A stretch of 15,698 nucleotides of DNA, from positions 1 to 15,698 of the forward strand of contig CAKQXG010000035.1 of the NCBI GenBank assembly GCA_934281515.1, in the 5' to 3' direction. The position numbers and the translations under genes were made by a program. Origin of the DNA: an uncultured Clostridia bacterium (GTDB taxonomy: Bacteria; Bacillota; Clostridia; Christensenellales; CAG-314). Shown here one piece after another: positions 6,107 through 14,118 of this stretch; the first letter of the stretch is position 1; each line of letters opens with the position of its first letter. The notes under the pieces are model-generated. The model saw only the letters and a program-made list of their open reading frames with translations. It searched no databases and was not told where the DNA came from.

Positions 6107-7190
6107 TTTCGTCCACTTCCTTTGTAAATTCCGCTACGGCAACGTCTGCCGATACACGCTTGTACACCTTGCCTTGCTTAAAAAACACAAATCCGCCCTT
6201 TGCGCCTGCCATGCCTATGTCGGCGTCGGAGCACTCTCCAGGACCGTTTACTTCGCACCCCATGACGGCAACCTTGATGTCGCTATCGAGAGCCGCTACA
6301 TGAGCGTACACCTGTTCGGCAACGCCTTGCAAGTCTACCGTGCAACGTCCGCATTTAGGGCAACTGACAAACGTTACACCGCGACGAAGTCCCAACGACA
6401 CAAGTAAATCCCGTGCGGCATACACTTCTTCGACGGGGTCGGCAGTAAGGGACACACGGATTGTGTCGCCTATACCCTGCAACAACAATGCGCCTATGCC
6501 TGCGGCGTTTTTGACAAGTCCCTGACGAGCAAGTCCTGCTTCGGTAACGCCGAGATGCAACGGATAGCCCAGCGGCGCAAGCAACTTGTTTGCCGCCACC
6601 GTTTCGCGCACGTTACTGCTTTTGACAGACAAAACAATGTCGTTGAAAGCCAACTTATCAAACATGTCGACATAGCTTTTTACGCTGTCGGCAAGAGCAA
6701 GTACTTTGGCGTTTTGCAGCAAATCGAACGTTGGATCCAGTTGCGGTATTTCGTCGGGAAAAGCCGTCGCTTTGTCGCAAAAAAACGCATACGTATGCTT
6801 GTTTATCGAACCGCCGTTTACGCCGATACGGATAGGAATACCGTTTGCACGACACGCGGCAACCACTTCGGGCAGGTGATTTTCGCCTATGTTTCCCGGG
6901 TTGATACGGATTTTGTCGGCACCGCTGTCTGCGACGGCAACGGCAAGGCGGTAGTCGAAGTGTATGTCGGCAACCAGCGGCATGTCGGTGTGACGGCGCA
7001 CTTCGGAAAAGGCGGCAACGGCGTGTTTGTCGGGTACGGCAATACGCACGATGTCACACCCTGCGGAGCGCAACCGCTGTATTTGATTTAGCGTTGCGGC
7101 AACGTCGGTTACAGGCAGGTTAGTCATGGATTGCACGGACACACTACCGTCGCCGATTGTAACGTTGCGCACTGAAATAACTTTTTTCAT
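6087..7190 (-). CDS. ispG: IspG, HMB-PP synthase (MEP pathway)
   Basis: A 367-residue iron-sulphur enzyme that converts 2-C-methyl-D-erythritol 2,4-cyclodiphosphate to HMB-PP, the penultimate MEP-pathway step to isoprenoids. The N-terminal TIM barrel carries QSMTNLPVTD, VRIAVPD, ADIHFDYRLA and IRINPGNIG. The C-terminal cluster ligands are C277 and C280 (CPKCGRC), C312 and E319 (GCEVNGPGE), with the spacing known from the E. coli enzyme. The ATG at 7190 follows the rseP stop by two bases and has no clear Shine-Dalgarno, suggesting translational coupling. The 3' end overlaps the polC-like gene. Length is normal for the short bacterial form. Confidence 0.97.
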   Translation of the reverse strand: MKKVISVRNVTIGDGSVSVQSMTNLPVTDVAATLNQIQRLRSAGCDIVRIAVPDKHAVAAFSEVRRHTDMPLVADIHFDYRLAVAVADSGADKIRINPGNIGENHLPEVVAACRANGIPIRIGVNGGSINKHTYAFFCDKATAFPDEIPQLDPTFDLLQNAKVLALADSVKSYVDMFDKLAFNDIVLSVKSSNVRETVAANKLLAPLGYPLHLGVTEAGLARQGLVKNAAGIGALLLQGIGDTIRVSLTADPVEEVYAARDLLVSLGLRRGVTFVSCPKCGRCTVDLQGVAEQVYAHVAALDSDIKVAVMGCEVNGPGECSDADIGMAGAKGGFVFFKQGKVYKRVSADVAVAEFTKEVDEIVATNR

Positions 7191-7192
7191 AA

Positions 7193-8479
7193 TTACAATT
7201 TGAGTAGGTCTACAAGTATCATCAGTACAATCAGCACCACCAGACCAATACCGTTTATCGCCGCTTCGATCTTGCGGTCGATTGGTTTGCCGCGTATCCA
7301 CTCGATGATGACAAACACCATACGACATCCGTCAAGCGCAGGAACAGGCAGCAAATTGAACACGGCAAGGTTGACGGAAATGAGTACGATAAGCAGTAGT
7401 ACCGACGCAAAGCCGTAACTTACTACGGTGCTGACCGTAGATATTGTCGTGATCGGTCCGCCGATGTCGTTTATCCCTGTTGCGCCCGTAAACAAACCGC
7501 CGAGCGAACGCAAGATGACAAGACCAGTTTCGCCGCAGTACGGCACAATACGCAGGGCGGCTTCGCCGAAAGCGAACTTGTGACGAGTGTACATCGGACT
7601 GATACCAAGACCGCTGTATGTGGTTTCTTCCGTAGCTAGTTCGGCAAGTTGCGCCTTAGTCAACTCCTTGTCAAACTCCTGTCCGTAGGCATAAAAGGTT
7701 ACAATCGCCGTATCGGCAGTCAATTCGTCGACAATTTGCTTAAATTGCCCCACTTGGCTCAACGCCTTGCCGTCCACACGGTAAATCATCGTGCCGCTTG
7801 ACAAAAACACAGTTTCGTCATTGTACTTGCCAAGCACTATACTCGGATATTCCTTGTTGACGTAGGTGTTCGTAAAGGTTCCCTTTGCCACCTTGATTGT
7901 TTTGGTTGTCGTGTAGCCGCTTTCCTTGGTAAGGACGGTCACTTCGAGTTGGTCGTCGGTAAGATACCTGCCGATGTTGTCAATGAGGTACACGCGCTTG
8001 CCGTTGACCTTGTAAATAATGTCTTCATTGCCCAGCGAGCGTACTTCTGTCGAGGCATAGTCGAAAGATTTGCCCACCATGGCAACCGTCTCGCCGTAAC
8101 TTGCAAACAGTATGGCACACACGACAAGTGCCGACAAAAAGTTGAAAAATGCACCCGAGAACAATACGATAAGACGTTTCCACGGAGCTTGCTTGTTGAA
8201 CGCGCCGGGAGATTCCTTTTCTTCGTCCTCGCCCTCGAACGCGCAAAAACCGCCTAAGGGAAAGGCACGAATACTGAACACCTGCCCGTCCTTCTTTGTA
8301 CGAGCAAAGATTTTCGGTCCCATACCGATAGCGAATTCGTTGATTTTGAACCCGAGCAGTTTGCCTGCCGAGTAATGTCCGAATTCGTGGACTGTAATCA
8401 TAAACATCAGTATCACAAACGCCAACAAGACGTTGACGAGGCCGCCGAGTGCCGAAGATACACTGCAAAGTAATGCCAT
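7193..8479 (-). CDS. rseP: RseP-family site-2 zinc metalloprotease
   Basis: A 428-residue intramembrane protease that cuts membrane-bound substrates such as anti-sigma factors and remnant signal peptides. The first membrane helix holds the zinc motif HEFGH (31-35), followed by FPLGGFCAFEGEDE. The conserved third ligand region NLLPVPALDG (D383) sits in a later helix, with a final hydrophobic helix at the C-terminus. The central part (about 140-290) would hold the PDZ region but is divergent. The ATG directly follows the dxr stop (TAAATG), and AGGAG lies inside the end of dxr, so the two are coupled. The substrate here is unknown. In Bacillus the relative is called rasP. Confidence 0.95.
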   Translation of the reverse strand: MALLCSVSSALGGLVNVLLAFVILMFMITVHEFGHYSAGKLLGFKINEFAIGMGPKIFARTKKDGQVFSIRAFPLGGFCAFEGEDEEKESPGAFNKQAPWKRLIVLFSGAFFNFLSALVVCAILFASYGETVAMVGKSFDYASTEVRSLGNEDIIYKVNGKRVYLIDNIGRYLTDDQLEVTVLTKESGYTTTKTIKVAKGTFTNTYVNKEYPSIVLGKYNDETVFLSSGTMIYRVDGKALSQVGQFKQIVDELTADTAIVTFYAYGQEFDKELTKAQLAELATEETTYSGLGISPMYTRHKFAFGEAALRIVPYCGETGLVILRSLGGLFTGATGINDIGGPITTISTVSTVVSYGFASVLLLIVLISVNLAVFNLLPVPALDGCRMVFVIIEWIRGKPIDRKIEAAINGIGLVVLIVLMILVDLLKL

Positions 8480-9574
8480 TTACACTCCTATCACTGCATT
8501 TTGTGCGAAAATGCGTGCAATTCTGTCACATTTTTTTATATTGTCGACCGACAACTCCATTGTAGCGCACATGTCGGCAAAGTTGTCAACCGTACGCATA
8601 ATTACATCGTAAATGTCGCAAAAACCTAGTTTACCCGACAAAAACGAGTCTACGCATACATCGTTGGCGGCGTTCATCACCGTGCGGCAAAGCATCGGGT
8701 ATTCGGTAATTTCGTACCCCAACTTTGCGCAAGGAAACTTGACAAAGTCACACGGTTGAAATGTCAGCGAAACAAGTTTGTCGAAGTTGAGTTTTGCGCC
8801 GACCGCAGGTTGATTGTAACCTAGCAACGCTTGCAAAATCGGCAACTCCATGTTGGGTGTGGCTAGTTGCGCCATTACGCTACCGTCACAAAAACCGACC
8901 ATGCTGTGCACCACGCTTTGACGGTGTACGACGATTTGCACGTTGTCGACAGGTACGCCAAACAAGGCGGAAGCCTCTAACACTTCCAATGACTTGTTCA
9001 TCATTGTAGCGCTGTCCACGGTGATTTTGTCGCCCATATGCCAATTGGGGTGGTTGAGTGCTTGCCCGGGGGTGACGTCGGCAAGCTCGTCGACGGGCAT
9101 GTCGTAAAACGGTCCGCCGCTTGCCGTAAGAAAAATCTTGTCCACCGCCCTGACATCGTTGTCTGCAAGACACTGTCGTATTGCCGCATGCTCGCTGTCG
9201 ACTGGATACAGGTGCGCCTTTGTTTTGACAGAAGTGACCAACTCTCCGCCGCACACCAACGTTTCTTTGTTGGCAAGCGCAACGTCTTTGTTGTGGGACA
9301 GGCAGTACAGGACGGCTTCGAGCGCAACGATACCGCGAGTGGCAACGACTACTATGTCGGCGTATTTGCATGCCTCAACCAGACACCCCTCGCCGCTTTG
9401 CGAAATAAGCGCGGTATACTTGGGGCGAAACTCCCGAGCCTGCTGTGCAAGCTTGTCGGCATTGGCGTATGCAACCAACGCCACCGCTTGCAACCTGTCG
9501 GAGTTTTTGCGTATTACGTTTAACGTTTGAGTACCGATACTGCCGGTACTGCCGAGAACAGCAACTTTTTTCAT
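8480..9574 (-). CDS. dxr: DXP reductoisomerase (MEP pathway)
   Basis: A 364-residue enzyme that rearranges and reduces 1-deoxy-D-xylulose 5-phosphate to MEP with NADPH, the committed MEP step. It shows the nucleotide motif GSTGSIG (8-14), metal ligands D126 and E128 (VDSEH) and E197 (NKSLE), ASGGPF (151-156) and NHPNWHMG (174-181). One oddity is R218 in HRQSVVHSM, where the family usually has Pro. Slightly short compared with the usual 380-400 residues, with no gap in key motifs. The start ATG lacks a good Shine-Dalgarno; the closest purine run, AGGAT, is about 16 bases upstream. It leads a cluster with rseP and ispG. Confidence 0.97.
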   Translation of the reverse strand: MKKVAVLGSTGSIGTQTLNVIRKNSDRLQAVALVAYANADKLAQQAREFRPKYTALISQSGEGCLVEACKYADIVVVATRGIVALEAVLYCLSHNKDVALANKETLVCGGELVTSVKTKAHLYPVDSEHAAIRQCLADNDVRAVDKIFLTASGGPFYDMPVDELADVTPGQALNHPNWHMGDKITVDSATMMNKSLEVLEASALFGVPVDNVQIVVHRQSVVHSMVGFCDGSVMAQLATPNMELPILQALLGYNQPAVGAKLNFDKLVSLTFQPCDFVKFPCAKLGYEITEYPMLCRTVMNAANDVCVDSFLSGKLGFCDIYDVIMRTVDNFADMCATMELSVDNIKKCDRIARIFAQNAVIGV

Positions 9575-9671
9575 AATTATATGTTAGTTTATCCTATGTG
9601 CCTTAATGCAAAATGAAAGCCGAAATCGGTCAAATTTTGCGGTATTTCAATACAAAAACAGGCATTTTGAT

Positions 9672-9716
9672 ATACTATGTGTGTGATAGTATTCTACAAA
9701 ACGCCGATTTTTGCAA
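9672..9716 (-). promoter_or_regulatory. Putative dxr promoter with overlapping palindrome
   Basis: On the minus strand TTGCAA (9716-9711), 17 bases, and AATACT (9693-9688). The -10 overlaps a perfect dyad ATACTAT-N7-ATAGTAT (9672-9692), which could bind a dimeric regulator. It sits about 100-140 bases before dxr, in a 172-base gap between cdsA and dxr that has no open gene. Confidence 0.45.
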
Positions 9717-9746
9717 TAATTTCAAATTCTTTAAGTAATCTTACGC

Positions 9747-10745
9747 TTACAATATAAACATAAACGTAAAAGCGACAAACACGCTGTTAAGCATTATGCC
9801 GTCGAAACGGTCCATTATGCCGCCGTGAGAACCCAGCACATGGCTGTAATCCTTGATGCCGCAGTAGCGTTTGACATGGCTTGCAAGCAGATCGCCTATT
9901 TGCGTAAACACCGATCCGCACAATCCTATCGCCACATAAATGAGTATGACCGTCCAGGTGTGCAATCCCAGTCCTTCAAACGTCAATCCGTATTGCGGCG
10001 GGAAAACCTTGACCCAATCAAACAGAACAAACACAAGGAAAGATCCGAACGCGCCGCCGACAATGCCGCCGATTGCACCTTCTTTTGTTTTATTCGGAGA
10101 GATGTCGGGACAAAGCTTGTGTTTGCCGAACAGGCTGCCGACAAAGTAAGCAAATACGTCGGTGAAGCTTGACACGGCAAATACAAATGCCAGACCGATC
10201 GCGTTCAGCGGTAGCAACTGCGCCGAACGGCGTTCGGAAATGTACGACCAGATGTCACGCTCGACGAATTCCGCCATGCCCGGGTACACGTGCGTTGCGG
10301 CGCAACGGTTGATGTACAGCAGACTTGCCAAAAACAATCCGGGGTACACCAACATGTATGCCACATAAATCAGGCTTTCGGGGGTGTTCTTGACCAGACT
10401 TGTAATAGCCGCGCCGAAAAACACCAACATCGTAATAAAGATAATACCGATGTAGCCGAAAAAGCTGTAACTGATTCCCAAGCCGAATCCATACGCCCAC
10501 AGCAACCACGAGTAATCGTCGGGAATACGTTCCTTGCCTAACGCGCGGCGCATTTCCACCACTGCAAGCAAGATAATAACCGATATTATCACCGAATTGA
10601 ACGAGCGTCCGCTGAGAAACACGAACGGCGTGTCGGCAAACACCTTTGCAGGCAAATATATGTCCGCCAAAATCATTGCCAACATCAGGGCGAATATGCC
10701 TGCGCCGACAACGGTACGATTGACAAGACTTTTTTTATTAAGCAT
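9747..10745 (-). CDS. cdsA: CdsA, phosphatidate cytidylyltransferase
   Basis: A 332-residue integral membrane enzyme making CDP-diacylglycerol from phosphatidate and CTP, the branch point of phospholipid synthesis. Several hydrophobic helices are followed by the CDP-diglyceride synthase signature at about 289-315: SHVKR, then KD, then GSHGGIMDRFD. The usual PGHGG reads GSHGG here, a mild change away from the acidic residues. Total length exceeds the common 265-300, with extra hydrophobic sequence in the N-terminal part. I set the start at ATG 10745, one base after the uppS stop; the frame is open further upstream but that would lie inside uppS. Confidence 0.94.
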   Translation of the reverse strand: MLNKKSLVNRTVVGAGIFALMLAMILADIYLPAKVFADTPFVFLSGRSFNSVIISVIILLAVVEMRRALGKERIPDDYSWLLWAYGFGLGISYSFFGYIGIIFITMLVFFGAAITSLVKNTPESLIYVAYMLVYPGLFLASLLYINRCAATHVYPGMAEFVERDIWSYISERRSAQLLPLNAIGLAFVFAVSSFTDVFAYFVGSLFGKHKLCPDISPNKTKEGAIGGIVGGAFGSFLVFVLFDWVKVFPPQYGLTFEGLGLHTWTVILIYVAIGLCGSVFTQIGDLLASHVKRYCGIKDYSHVLGSHGGIMDRFDGIMLNSVFVAFTFMFIL

Positions 10746-10746
10746 T

Positions 10747-11424
10747 TTACAGCCCTCCGAAATTGCGGGTGCGGTTGCGATAGTCGGCAACAATCTTGTC
10801 AAACTCCTCGTCGGAAAAGTCCGGCCACAACGTGTCGGAGAAATACAACTCGGAATACGCACCCTGATACAGCAAAAAGTTGGACAACCGCTGTTGACCG
10901 CCTGTGCGCACCACCAAATCGGGGTCGGGCACAAAGGCATTGTACAGGTTGCCGCGCAGATTGTCGGCAGTGACCGATTCGCCACGAGCGACAATAGCGT
11001 TTACGGCGTCGACAATTTCGTTACGTCCGCCGTAGTCAATAAGCAAATTGACGCAAATCTTGTCAAATTTCGCCGTTTTGCCTTCTATCTCGACAATTTT
11101 TGCAAGCAGTTTTGCAGGCAGTCTATCGCGCCGTCCCGACACGACTACACGCGCCTTGTCGGCACAAAACTTACCGAATCGGTCAATGTATCTATACGCA
11201 AGGTCAAACAGGTTGTCAACTTCGCCCTTGTCGCGTTTCCAATTTTCGGTAGAAAACACGTACAACGAAATGTACTTTATCCCCAGCACAACGGCGTGGT
11301 CGATTGTGCGCTCCGCCGCTTCCAACCCCTTGCGATGACCTTCGGCACGCGGAAGCAGGCGTTTGCGCGCCCAACGTCCGTTGCCGTCCATGATAAAGGC
11401 AATGTGGTTCAATTCGTTGTTCAT
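10747..11424 (-). CDS. uppS: UppS, isoprenyl (undecaprenyl) diphosphate synthase
   Basis: A 225-residue cis-prenyltransferase that extends farnesyl diphosphate with IPP to undecaprenyl diphosphate, the cell-wall lipid carrier precursor. It has the N-terminal IAFIMDGNGRWA (catalytic D13), the LLIDYGGRNEI segment, and C-terminal PDLVVRTGGQQRLSNFLLYQ followed by YSELYF. The usual TGGEQRLSNF carries Gln instead of Glu. The chosen ATG at 11424 overlaps the TGA of the preceding 68-aa gene (ATGA), which indicates translational coupling; a longer start would leave no role for that overlap. It uses isoprenoid units supplied by dxr and ispG nearby. Confidence 0.95.
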   Translation of the reverse strand: MNNELNHIAFIMDGNGRWARKRLLPRAEGHRKGLEAAERTIDHAVVLGIKYISLYVFSTENWKRDKGEVDNLFDLAYRYIDRFGKFCADKARVVVSGRRDRLPAKLLAKIVEIEGKTAKFDKICVNLLIDYGGRNEIVDAVNAIVARGESVTADNLRGNLYNAFVPDPDLVVRTGGQQRLSNFLLYQGAYSELYFSDTLWPDFSDEEFDKIVADYRNRTRNFGGL

Positions 11425-11627
11425 TGCACGGTAAACAAGTAACGGCACACAACAAGCTCGGTGGTTTGTCCGCGCTGTCGCACTGCCGTTACAAGCTCCT
11501 TGTCAAAATTGTTTTGTTTGCGGTCAAAGTTTGCCACCACCGCAACGTCGTTTACGCCGTGCGCGGCAAGCAAAGCCGTAGCTTCGCCCACCGTCAGCCC
11601 GACGCAGTCATTTAAACAAAAATCCAT
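11421..11627 (-). CDS. Small PASTA-like hypothetical protein (68 aa)
   Basis: A 68-residue protein set tightly between frr (four-base gap) and uppS (ATGA overlap). The gene arrangement argues it is translated. Its segment GLTVGEATALLAAHGV resembles the start of a PASTA repeat, and the later VVCRY/LFTV strand could complete such a small alpha-beta fold. It has no signal peptide or membrane helix, so it is probably cytosolic, unlike PASTA domains of wall kinases and PBPs. I recall short PASTA-like proteins of unknown function in Clostridia. No clear Shine-Dalgarno precedes its ATG; reinitiation from frr is likely. Function unknown. Confidence 0.65.
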   Translation of the reverse strand: MDFCLNDCVGLTVGEATALLAAHGVNDVAVVANFDRKQNNFDKELVTAVRQRGQTTELVVCRYLFTVQ

Positions 11628-11631
11628 TTTG

Positions 11632-12207
11632 TTACACCGACATTACTTCGGTTTCCTTTTCTTTGCTAAGCTTGTCAACCTGTTCGATAAGTTTGGCAAG
11701 CATCTTGTCAACTTCCTTTTCGTAGTCGGCAATCAGGTCTTCGGACACAGTCTTTGCAGCCTTTTCCTTCTTCAGTGCTTCCATAGCGTCGCGACGAGCG
11801 TTGCGCAGTACCACTTTGGTGTCCTCGGCAAGTTTTTTGACCTGCTTGACCAAATCTTTACGGCGTTCCTCGGTCAGTACGGGGAAGGTAAGACGAATGC
11901 AAGTTCCGTCGTTTTGCGGAGTCACGCCGATGTTGGCAGCAAGAATAGCCTTTTCCACATCTTTCAATGCCGATTTGTCCCACAGCGAGATGACGATTTG
12001 TCTCGGCTCGGGAATGCTGATGTTGCCCATCTGGTTGATAGGGGTCATTGCGCCGTAGTAGTCAACCTTGATACCTTCGACAAGCTTCGGGTTGGCACGA
12101 CCTGCACGCATGACAGCAAATTCGCCGCGCATGTATTCGATTGCTTTGTCGCAGTTCATTTCAAAGTTCATAAACAGTTCTTCGATTTGGGGAGTAGCGT
12201 AGTTCAT
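11632..12207 (-). CDS. frr: Ribosome recycling factor
   Basis: A 191-residue protein that, with EF-G, splits the post-termination ribosome. It has the two-domain RRF pattern: an N-terminal helix (CDKAIEYMRGEFAVMRAGRANPKLVEGIKVDYYGAMTP-like, with RAGRANP and YYG), a beta domain with QMGNISIPEPRQIVI, and a long C-terminal helical arm with LTEERRKDLVKQVKKLAE and RRDAM. Length is close to the family's 185. The ATG at 12207 has AAGGAG six bases upstream. It starts a transcription unit of its own, with a good promoter 120-150 bases upstream, rather than following pyrH directly. Confidence 0.97.
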   Translation of the reverse strand: MNYATPQIEELFMNFEMNCDKAIEYMRGEFAVMRAGRANPKLVEGIKVDYYGAMTPINQMGNISIPEPRQIVISLWDKSALKDVEKAILAANIGVTPQNDGTCIRLTFPVLTEERRKDLVKQVKKLAEDTKVVLRNARRDAMEALKKEKAAKTVSEDLIADYEKEVDKMLAKLIEQVDKLSKEKETEVMSV

Positions 12208-12239
12208 AACAGTCTCCTTGTTTTTTATTTTGTATATAT

Positions 12240-12300
12240 TGTGGGGAAAACCTTTTTTACAAAAAGCGTTTTCCGCAAACCCCTTTCCAAAAATCCGAAG
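12240..12300 (+). repeat. Dispersed hairpin repeat, copy 2
   Basis: It contains GTGGGGAAAACCTTTTTT, a three-base turn, AAAAAGCGTTTTCC, then the tail CCCCTTTCCAAA. Arms GGAAAAC and GTTTTCC pair, continued by T5/A5. It lies in the pyrH-frr gap between the frr promoter and the frr ribosome site, so it is in the frr 5' leader. Confidence 0.75.
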
Positions 12301-12328
12301 TAAACGGGGTTGATAAAGTACTTATTAT

Positions 12329-12357
12329 ATTGTACAATATTTACACGTATTTTTCAA
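12329..12357 (-). promoter_or_regulatory. Sigma-A promoter for frr-orf68-uppS-cdsA
   Basis: On the minus strand TTGAAA (12357-12352), a 17-base spacer and TACAAT (12334-12329), in AT-rich surroundings. The expected transcript start leaves a leader of about 115 bases before frr that includes the hairpin repeat. Confidence 0.75.
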
Positions 12358-12410
12358 TAGGTAAATAAAATTTATTTTATCAAAGTTAAACAACGTAACC
12401 ACATTGTGCA

Positions 12411-13109
12411 CTAGCGCACTGTGGTTCCTAATTTTTCTCCGTTCAGCACACGCAACAATCCGTTTGGTTCGTCCTTGCCGTATGCAACAATCTCTATACC
12501 GAAGTCTCTTGCCAGGGCTATTGCAGTGGCGTCCATTGCCTTCAAATTGTCGGCAAGCACCTTGTCGTATGTCAAAGTGTCGTACTTCCTTGCATTGGGG
12601 TTGGCGTTGGGGTCACTGTCGTAGATTCCGTCCACCGCTTTGGCGCAAAACACCGCTTGGGCGTGAGTCTCGCATGCACGCAGCACGACCGCCGTATCCG
12701 TCGAAAAGTACGGTGCACCCGTACCACCCGCAAATACCACCGTGTAGCCGTCGTCAAACATTTCGTTGACCTCTGCAATGGTTGCCGAACGTGCAATCTT
12801 GTCGATGTTTACCGCGCTTACAACACGTGCCTTTACGCCTGCCGTACGCAACGCGTCACACAGAGCAAGTCCGTTCATTACCGTTGCCAGCATACCTATG
12901 TTGTCGGCAATGCCGCGGTCCATATTTTCCGAAGTACGACCGCGCCAAAAGTTTCCGCCGCCGCACACCACGCCTACCTGCACGCCTGCCTTTACTACGT
13001 CGGCAATTTCCTTGGCAACGTTGGCAACGCCGTCGGCACTTACGCCGAAACCGCCTGCGGACAGTGCTTCGCCGCTGATTTTTACCAAAATACGATTGTA
13101 AACAGCCAC
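12411..13109 (-). CDS. pyrH: UMP kinase
   Basis: A 232-residue amino-acid-kinase-family enzyme that phosphorylates UMP to UDP with ATP, usually hexameric and feedback-controlled by UTP. Motifs: VKISGEAL (9-16), GVVCGGGNFWRGR, DNIGMLATVMNGLAL, the VFAGGTGAPYFSTDTA nucleotide/substrate loop, and AVDGIYDSDP. Length matches the family. I chose GTG at 13109 because GGAGG sits five bases upstream; a TTG at 13121 would place the ribosome site inside the gene. A terminator separates it from tsf and no promoter is visible between, so expression probably relies on read-through. Confidence 0.97.
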   Translation of the reverse strand: MAVYNRILVKISGEALSAGGFGVSADGVANVAKEIADVVKAGVQVGVVCGGGNFWRGRTSENMDRGIADNIGMLATVMNGLALCDALRTAGVKARVVSAVNIDKIARSATIAEVNEMFDDGYTVVFAGGTGAPYFSTDTAVVLRACETHAQAVFCAKAVDGIYDSDPNANPNARKYDTLTYDKVLADNLKAMDATAIALARDFGIEIVAYGKDEPNGLLRVLNGEKLGTTVR

Positions 13110-13130
13110 AACAACCTCCAAAGTCGTTCT

Positions 13131-13168
13131 AAAAAAGGGACAAACACACTATTCATGCATTTGTCCCC
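13131..13168 (-). terminator. Terminator between tsf and pyrH
   Basis: On the minus strand GGGACAAA (13167-13160) and TTTGTCCC (13144-13137) form an eight-base stem with a 15-base loop, followed directly by T6 (13136-13131). It lies 15 bases after the tsf stop and about 20 bases before the pyrH start, leaving no room for a separate pyrH promoter after it. Confidence 0.85.
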
Positions 13169-13182
13169 GTACATCGATTAAA

Positions 13183-14118
13183 TTACTTGTTTACTGCGTT
13201 GAGTTGTGCGGCAATTTCTTCTGCGAAATTGTCAACGCGCTTTTCGATGCCTTCGCCCATTTCGTAACGAACAAATCTGCTGACCGTGATGGGTGCGCCG
13301 ACTTGCTTGGACACTTCGGCAATAACTTGCTTAATGCTCATGCTGCCGTCGCGGACATATTCTTGTTCGAGCAAGCAAACTTCTTTGTAGAACTTGTGAA
13401 TGCGGCCTTCCACCATCTTGGCGATAACTGCGTCGGGTTTACCTTCGTTTTTGGCTTGTGCGGTAAGAATTTCGCGTTCGCTGTCAAGTTGGCTTGCGTC
13501 TACGTCGGCAATGTTGACAACGGTAGGTTTGCTGGCTGCGATTTGCATGCAAAGGTTAAAAGCAAGTTCCTGCAACGCTTCGGGTGCGGCGGTACTCTTG
13601 ACTTCGGTCAAAACGCCGATTTTGCCGCCCATGTGGATGTAGCTGGCAATGATACCGCTCTCGTTAAGTACGTATTTGGTAAATCTGCGCAGAGAAATCT
13701 TTTCGCCGATGGCTGCGGTAGCTTCGGCAATAAGCACTGCAACGGTCTTGCCGTTGTCTGCGTAGTAAGGCTCTTCAATCACTGCTTCTACGGTTGCTGC
13801 ATTGCTTTGCGCAATGTGGTGAGCAATGTTGTCGATAAGCGCGATAAATTGATCGCTTCTTGCAACGAAGTCGGTTTCGCAGTTTACTTCTACGCAAACG
13901 CCGACCTTTTTGTCGTCGGAAACATAGCACTTGACAAGACCTTCGGCTGCCACGCGGCTTTGCTTCTTGGCTGCGCTTGCCATACCTTTCTCGCGAAGGT
14001 ACTTTACGGCTTCGTCAAAGTTGCCGTCGGTAGCTACGAGAGCCTTTTTGCAGTCCATCATGCCTACGCCGGTTTGCTCGCGCAGTTTCATTACATCTGC
14101 ACTTGTGAAATTAGCCAT
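13183..14118 (-). CDS. tsf: Translation elongation factor Ts
   Basis: A 311-residue nucleotide-exchange factor that reloads EF-Tu with GTP. The N-terminal UBA-like part includes VMKLREQTGVGMMDCKKAL (signature at 16-27), followed by VKYLREKGMASAAKK. The core has VCVEVNCETDFVARSD, the conserved TDFVAR exchange region, and the second half carries the dimerisation-like repeat. Length is in the normal range. Its ATG overlaps the rpsB stop by eight bases and GGAGG is placed six bases upstream inside rpsB, so translation is coupled and S2 and EF-Ts are made together. Confidence 0.98.
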   Translation of the reverse strand: MANFTSADVMKLREQTGVGMMDCKKALVATDGNFDEAVKYLREKGMASAAKKQSRVAAEGLVKCYVSDDKKVGVCVEVNCETDFVARSDQFIALIDNIAHHIAQSNAATVEAVIEEPYYADNGKTVAVLIAEATAAIGEKISLRRFTKYVLNESGIIASYIHMGGKIGVLTEVKSTAAPEALQELAFNLCMQIAASKPTVVNIADVDASQLDSEREILTAQAKNEGKPDAVIAKMVEGRIHKFYKEVCLLEQEYVRDGSMSIKQVIAEVSKQVGAPITVSRFVRYEMGEGIEKRVDNFAEEIAAQLNAVNK

